From: a virus
Direction: 5' to 3' (one strand)
Length of the DNA stretch: 24,019 nucleotides
IMG/VR virus record: IMGVR_UViG_3300042868_006100
Span: 1 to 24,019 of that record
The position numbers and the translations under genes were made by a program. The notes below the pieces were generated by a model, which worked only from the letters and a program-made list of their open reading frames with translations, did no database searches and was not told the DNA's origin. Of the stretch, positions 21,509-24,019 are shown in pieces (the stretch's first letter is position 1; each line of letters starts with the position of its first letter).

Positions 21509-21608
21509 TTTAAGATGATTGGTTGAAGCCATCAAATAATAAAACCGATTGAGTGACCTGTCCAACAGGGAAGAAAGCCGGACACCGATTATCTTAAAAA
21601 AGTTTTTT
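21509..21608 (+). ncRNA. Candidate structured RNA B, own promoter, unknown class
   Basis: A perfect 8-bp stem, TTTAAGAT (21509-21516) with ATCTTAAA (21591-21598), closes the element and is followed by A6-G-T6, a weak terminator. Inside, GATTGGTT (21517-21524) pairs with AACCGATT (21543-21550) using two G-U pairs, and CCTG-TCCAA-CAGG and TGTCC/GGACA are overlapping alternatives that could form a pseudoknot. Promoter, first stem and T-run together support a discrete small RNA of about 95 nt. No known family is recognised. Confidence 0.6.
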
Positions 21609-21617
21609 GAAAATAAA

Positions 21618-21649
21618 TTTGGTAATGTAAAAAATGTTTCGTATATTAC
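21618..21649 (+). promoter_or_regulatory. Promoter, TTTGG-type
   Basis: TTTG at 21618-21621, exactly 20 nt, then TATATTAC at 21642-21649, preceded by TTCG. Only about 65 bases separate it from the next A8-G-T4 tract, so it would make a very short transcript or read into the giant RNA. Confidence 0.7.
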
Positions 21650-21721
21650 ATAAGTAAGTGAGAAACAATAGGTGATGAAAGATACTCGTTATTAAATTTA
21701 CAAAAAAAAGTTTTAAATAAA

Positions 21722-21753
21722 TTTGGCAGAATAAAAAATTATTCGTATATTTA
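21722..21753 (+). promoter_or_regulatory. Promoter of the giant RNA, TTTGG-type
   Basis: TTTG at 21722-21725, exactly 20 nt, then TATATTTA at 21746-21753, preceded by TTCG. Predicted transcription start is about 21757-21760, directly before the first small hairpin (CC-GAAA-GG) of the non-coding region. Confidence 0.75.
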
Positions 21754-21757
21754 TTAA

Positions 21758-23036
21758 AACCGAAAGGAAAGTTCTTTAAAATATTAAAATCTTTACATAG
21801 TGAGTTCGTCTCACATAGTAAACAACGGCCGCTTATGGTCGTCAAATAAACTACGAAAGTAGGATAAAGTGGGTGTACTTAAGTGGTGCATCTGCGGTTA
21901 CTCTCCCCGTAAGGAGAGACTAACTTAAGTAAGCAAGTGGGATATTATTTGAGCTTTGTACGAAAGGGTAACACTATATCGGAAGAGTTTGAATAGTTGG
22001 GGTAGTATAGATACTCCGACTGAGTTGGGAACAACAATAAGAATAACCCATAGAATATCAGTAAGAAGTGTAGACTTAATCCCTCTACATCATTGCGGTA
22101 TTCAGTTTCAAAGTTATCTTAACATCAAGCCATCCGAAAGGACGCAAGATAAGATAGTGTACAAGTGGTGTTGTTACCATCCTTATATAGAGTTTGCCAA
22201 AACCTATATTTGAAGATGACTTAAAAAACCGCAGTAGGGATATTGCATCGGGTAGTTTAGTATTCTCTCGTTCAAAAGATGAGGGAGCTAGTGGTAAACC
22301 ACTACCTGAATAATTCTATAAACTAAAACTCAATTTTTATTTTGGTATAAAAACTACAATTACAAATTAAGCATGAGTGTTTACCAGTTACGGACGAAAG
22401 GTGTGTACATAGTAGGGAGCTGTTCCTTGCCACGATACCTCCGCAAGAGGTCTGTGATTCTACCGAAAGGTTTCTAATTCCGCAAGAACTAATCAGGCTG
22501 CGAGGCTTGAAGAAAATGACTAAGTAGAGAGTAAGTCGTAACTTAAAGACTGATAGTCTTAAATCATCCACATTGAATTGGTACTACTCAAAAGGTAGTG
22601 GAAACGGGAGGAAACAAATAATCTTTCTAAAGTCGGTTCACCAAATGGAGTATTCTCATCCATTTTTATAAGCGGTCTTAGTGTAATAGTAGCACTCCTA
22701 GCATTCCAGTTGGGGAGAGGTGGGGCAGAACCATTTTACCGCTCAATACGAAGATTTTCGTGGTCTACCTTTTGGCTGTTTCTTATTCAACAGTCAGTTC
22801 GTTTAAGTGACCTAAAAGATATAACGATATAATAAAATAGGAGATAAGTGTTTTAGGGAGGATTTTGACATTAAAAATGCAATCAGAAACGATACACGAT
22901 TGCCGGATTCGTAGAAGTACACTACAAGAGTTACCGCCTCCCATCAAACTCTATTCATGTGCTAAGTAATTTAATGAGGCTTATATTAACCGGAGCATGA
23001 CTTGACGTGGCGTATTTTGAAATTGAATTACTTTTT
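21758..23036 (+). ncRNA. Giant structured non-coding RNA region, about 1.28 kb (GOLLD/ROOL-like candidate)
   Basis: No plausible gene occupies this stretch, but hairpins fill it. 5-prime half: GTGAG/CTCAC (21800-21814), ACGGCC/GGTCGT (21825-21842), CTAC-GAAA-GTAG (21851-21862), a 9-bp TACTTAAGT/ACTTAAGTA helix enclosing CTCTCC/GGAGAG (21876-21931), TGTAGA/TCTACA (22069-22089), TTATCTT/AAGATAA enclosing TCC-GAAA-GGA (22114-22152) and AGTGG-TAAA-CCACT (near 22290). 3-prime half: ACCTC-CGCAA-GAGGT (22437), ACC-GAAA-GGT (22462), AAGAC/GTCTT (22546), ACTAC/GTAGT (22583), ATGGA/TCCAT (22645), AGCGGT/ACCGCT (22671-22743), ACGAA/TTCGT (22748), GGCTGT/ACAGTC (22774) and GGGAGG/CCTCCC enclosing GCAATC/GATTGC (22856-22942). 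AGTAATT/AATTACT plus T5 forms the end. An AT-rich linker near 22310-22370 may separate two RNAs. Confidence 0.68.
22671..22743 (+). other. tRNA-like domain inside the giant RNA
   Basis: AGCGGT and ACCGCT pair as a short acceptor-like helix around 61 bases. Inside is a typical D arm, AGTG-TAATAGTAG-CACT, then a six-pair stem CCTAGC/GTTGGG with loop ATTCCA that contains TCC in anticodon position. No T arm with TTCGA is present. It looks like a degraded tRNA-Gly or a tRNA mimic built into the RNA. Confidence 0.45.
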
Positions 23037-23070
23037 AACATTAAACAAAAAAATTAGATATATATTAACA

Positions 23071-23160
23071 ATGAGAACTCTAACACATACACTTTGTAGT
23101 CAACCGAATCAGATTTGGATTGGCAATTTTGTGCAGTTAGAGGATACGGATGTAGGATAA
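23071..23160 (+). CDS. Very short ORF, 29 residues, before a strong terminator
   Basis: The ATG at 23071 lies in an AT-rich leader after the giant RNA. The frame runs 29 codons to TAA and encodes MRTLTHTLCSQPNQIWIGNF plus a short acidic end. A strong terminator follows 30 bases later. The region could instead be untranslated RNA; base composition does not separate the two. Confidence 0.3.
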   Translation: MRTLTHTLCSQPNQIWIGNFVQLEDTDVG

Positions 23161-23189
23161 AATGTAATAATTTTTGAATAATATTGAGA

Positions 23190-23220
23190 AACCTCTGACT
23201 GAAAAGTTAGGGGTTTTTTT
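23190..23220 (+). terminator. Strong rho-independent terminator
   Basis: An 11-bp stem, AACCTCTGACT (23190-23200) with AGTTAGGGGTT (23205-23215), has a GAAA loop and is followed by T5 (T7 counting the last stem bases). It separates the giant-RNA transcript from the tRNA array. Confidence 0.9.
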
Positions 23221-23228
23221 GTATATAC

Positions 23229-23300
23229 GCTTTTTTAGCTCAGAGGTAGAGCACATCACTGTTAATGATGGGGCCGGGATATCGTAATTCTCAAAAAGCG
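23229..23300 (+). tRNA. tRNA-Asn (GTT)
   Basis: Acceptor GCTTTTT/AAAAAGC, D arm GCTC-AGAGGTA-GAGC, anticodon arm CATCA-CTGTTAA-TGATG and discriminator G. The T loop is unusual (ATCGTAA instead of TTCGAAT), with a mismatch at the loop end of the T stem. Confidence 0.88.
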
Positions 23301-23303
23301 CAA

Positions 23304-23366
23304 TGTGATAATCACTCCATAGAAATATGGTAAGCGTCCGGTAGTAACACCGGAATGGCAATGTGG
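23304..23366 (+). ncRNA. Three-hairpin element between tRNA-Asn and tRNA-Gly
   Basis: GTGA-TAA-TCAC (23305-23315), CCATA-GAAA-TATGG (23317-23330) and TCCGGT-AGTAAC-ACCGGA (23337-23354) are separated by only 1-6 bases. The direct repeat GCAATGTG (23300-23307 and 23358-23365) flanks them. A tRNA-like three-arm layout exists, but there is no acceptor stem or anticodon loop. Function unknown. Confidence 0.5.
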
Positions 23367-23396
23367 TTATTAAGAGGTAAGGAAAAGACTAAATAA

Positions 23397-23469
23397 GCGG
23401 GTGTAGCTCAATTGGCAGAGTGCGTTCCTTCCAAGTACGAAGTTGCTGGTTCGAACCCAGTCACCCGCT
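23397..23469 (+). tRNA. tRNA-Gly (TCC)
   Basis: Acceptor GCGGGTG/CACCCGC, D arm with AATTGGCA loop, anticodon loop CTTCCAA and T arm GCTGG-TTCGAAC-CCAGT, with discriminator T as in bacterial tRNA-Gly. CCA not encoded. Confidence 0.93.
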
Positions 23470-23474
23470 CAAAT

Positions 23475-23547
23475 TGTCGGATGGTGTAATTGGTCAGCAC
23501 AATAGATTTTGATTCTATTAGTTTTGGTTCGAGTCCAGGTCCGATAA
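23475..23547 (+). tRNA. tRNA-Gln (TTG)
   Basis: Acceptor TGTCGGA/TCCGATA has the weak U1-A72 pair typical of tRNA-Gln. Anticodon arm ATAGA-TTTTGAT-TCTAT; T arm TTTGG-TTCGAGT-CCAGG. CCA not encoded. Confidence 0.9.
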
Positions 23548-23553
23548 CAAAAT

Positions 23554-23629
23554 ATAGATGTAGAGGAGTTCGGTCTATCTCGCTACGTTTGGGGCGTAGA
23601 GCACGTTGGTTCAAATCCAACCATCTATA
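23554..23629 (+). tRNA. tRNA-Pro (TGG)
   Basis: Acceptor ATAGATG/CATCTAT, anticodon arm CTACG-TTTGGGG-CGTAG and T arm GTTGG-TTCAAAT-CCAAC. The D arm is short-stemmed (GAG/CTC) with a larger loop. CCA not encoded. Confidence 0.88.
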
Positions 23630-23635
23630 CAACAT

Positions 23636-23709
23636 TGGAATATAGCTCAATTGGTTAGAGCATTCGCCTGATACGCGAAAGGTTAAAAGTTCGATTCTTT
23701 TTATTCCAA
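23636..23709 (+). tRNA. tRNA-Ile (GAT)
   Basis: Acceptor TGGAATA/TATTCCA, D arm GCTC/GAGC with AATTGGTTA loop, anticodon arm TTCGC-CTGATAC-GCGAA and T arm AAAAG-TTCGATT-CTTTT. CCA not encoded. Confidence 0.92.
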
Positions 23710-23713
23710 CAAA

Positions 23714-23784
23714 ATGCGTGGTAGGCTATGGCAGCCAATTGGTCTCCAAAACCAAAGGAGAGGGTTCAATTCCTTCACTGCGTG
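23714..23784 (+). tRNA. tRNA-Trp (CCA), imperfect acceptor stem
   Basis: Anticodon arm TTGGT-CTCCAAA-ACCAA and T arm GAGGG-TTCAATT-CCTTC identify tRNA-Trp with discriminator G. The acceptor (ATGCGTG with ACTGCGT) has only five pairs, two of them G-U, with two mismatches at the inner end, and the D loop is very short. It may be degraded or need editing; the exact 5-prime end is uncertain. Confidence 0.72.
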
Positions 23785-23789
23785 CAATT

Positions 23790-23862
23790 AGTTCTATGGT
23801 GTAATTGGATAGCACAAAACACTACGGATGTTTTAGTTTGGGTTCGAGTCCTAATGGGACTA
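23790..23862 (+). tRNA. tRNA-Arg (ACG)
   Basis: Acceptor AGTTCTA/TGGGACT (two G-U pairs), anticodon arm AAACA-CTACGGA-TGTTT and T arm TTGGG-TTCGAGT-CCTAA. A34 would need host TadA to become inosine. CCA not encoded. Confidence 0.9.
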
Positions 23863-23868
23863 CTATAT

Positions 23869-23938
23869 GGTCAGTTTGGTCGTGGAGGCCGGTGGGACTG
23901 CAAATCTTACGGAGTTGGTTCGATTCCAACATTGACCT
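23869..23938 (+). tRNA. tRNA-Cys (GCA)
   Basis: Acceptor GGTCAGT/ATTGACC, anticodon arm TGGGA-CTGCAAA-TCTTA (two G-U pairs) and T arm GTTGG-TTCGATT-CCAAC, with discriminator T as expected for tRNA-Cys. CCA not encoded. Confidence 0.9.
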
Positions 23939-23943
23939 CAAAT

Positions 23944-24018
23944 GGTGTTTGAAGCATTAAGGTGATGCGTCGGTTTGTGGAGCCGGATAAGACGGGTCGG
24001 TACCGTCCTTACACCCCA
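23944..24018 (+). tRNA. tRNA-His (GTG) with encoded G-1 and CCA
   Basis: Anticodon loop TTGTGGA, D arm GCAT-TAAGGTG-ATGC and T arm GACGG-GTCGGTA-CCGTC. The extra 5-prime G at 23944 pairs with discriminator C24015, the tRNA-His identity pair, and CCA follows. The inner acceptor stem has two U-U mismatches. It ends one base before the window edge. Confidence 0.85.
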
Positions 24019-24019
24019 A

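Larger units (their letters stand above)
21597..21757 (+). repeat. Duplicated promoter cassettes
   Basis: Two similar segments of about 55 bases (21597-21653 and 21703-21757) share, in order, an A-run with GTTTT, AAATAAATTTGG, an AAAAAAT tract and TTCGTATATT. The second lies about 105 bases after the first. The promoter of RNA B (21476-21507) is a more divergent third copy. They look like duplicated terminator-plus-promoter modules. Confidence 0.65.

Noticed and set aside
21956-22213. Open frame of 85 codons in the giant RNA region
   Set aside because: It is Cys-, Arg- and Ser-rich with no resemblance to the local codon style, crosses several perfect helices (22069-22089, 22114-22152) and has no A-rich leader. 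Chance frame in structured RNA.
22323-22571. Minus-strand frame of 82 codons
   Set aside because: All real genes are on the + strand; this frame is the reverse of hairpin-rich RNA and has no promoter or leader on the minus strand.
21758-23036. Group I or group II intron
   Set aside because: I found no convincing GUGYG-type 5-prime end, domain V, or group I P7/G-binding core, and the flanking tRNA genes are uninterrupted. A catalytic intron remnant is not excluded, but there is no positive sign.
23408-23650. Minus-strand frame whose translation contains WLDLNQRALRPK and FEPATSYL
   Set aside because: It runs antisense through the Gly, Gln and Pro tRNAs. Such peptides are familiar false annotations made from antisense tRNA sequence.
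23728-23952. Plus-strand frame of 74 codons
   Set aside because: It runs through the tRNA-Trp, tRNA-Arg and tRNA-Cys genes, so it is a shadow of tRNA sequence.

Overview
The window looks like part of a large double-stranded DNA phage, or a phage-like element, that infects a member of the Bacteroidota. Phage evidence: a GH19 endolysin, holin-like membrane proteins, an Alt-like ADP-ribosyltransferase, a GroEL tail, an AdoMet-decarboxylase homologue, a GIY-YIG/NUMOD3 homing endonuclease, a tmRNA and a dense tRNA array. Host evidence: AT-rich coding DNA, A-rich leaders with no Shine-Dalgarno sequence, Bacteroidota-type promoters (TTTG, about 20 nt, TATnTTnn) and many signal peptides and lipoboxes. 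All protein genes are on the + strand, stops are TAA, TGA and TAG, and most genes abut or overlap by 1-4 bases.

Positions 1-4200: the C-terminus of GroEL, a DUF4494-like protein, small basic or membrane proteins, a ParB-like-domain protein, the endolysin and an ADP-ribosyltransferase. The ParB-like protein and the transferase have similar N-termini, possibly a virion-packaging signal. Positions 4250-12104: an envelope block. It holds a membrane-anchored protein, two paralogous secreted proteins with dockerin-like and cohesin-like modules (one also with a C-type lectin domain), an outer-membrane barrel, two lipoproteins and three small membrane proteins, including holin candidates. It ends at a clear terminator (12122-12149). 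Positions 12154-17854: a GT2 glycosyltransferase translationally coupled to an LpxH-like phosphoesterase, a CsgG-like secreted protein, a Pro/Arg-rich lipoprotein, a barrel protein carrying a long Lys/Glu stretch, a secreted DRGH nuclease, a SpeD homologue and an unknown protein. Positions 17911-20220: a zinc-ribbon protein, an ATP-grasp-like/Hint-like/Cys-rich fusion, a 25-residue ORF and a GNAT-like protein.

Positions 20300-24019 are almost entirely RNA genes: a tmRNA, the homing endonuclease, an initiator-like tRNA-Met, two compact RNAs of about 90-100 nt closed by perfect 8-bp stems, a roughly 1.28-kb non-coding region full of hairpins including several GNRA tetraloops, then nine more tRNAs. 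Copies of one promoter sit just before the tmRNA, one small RNA and the giant RNA. The giant RNA is the most unusual element: in size, hairpin density, phage context and tRNA neighbourhood it resembles the GOLLD/ROOL class of ornate RNAs, but family membership could not be tested here.
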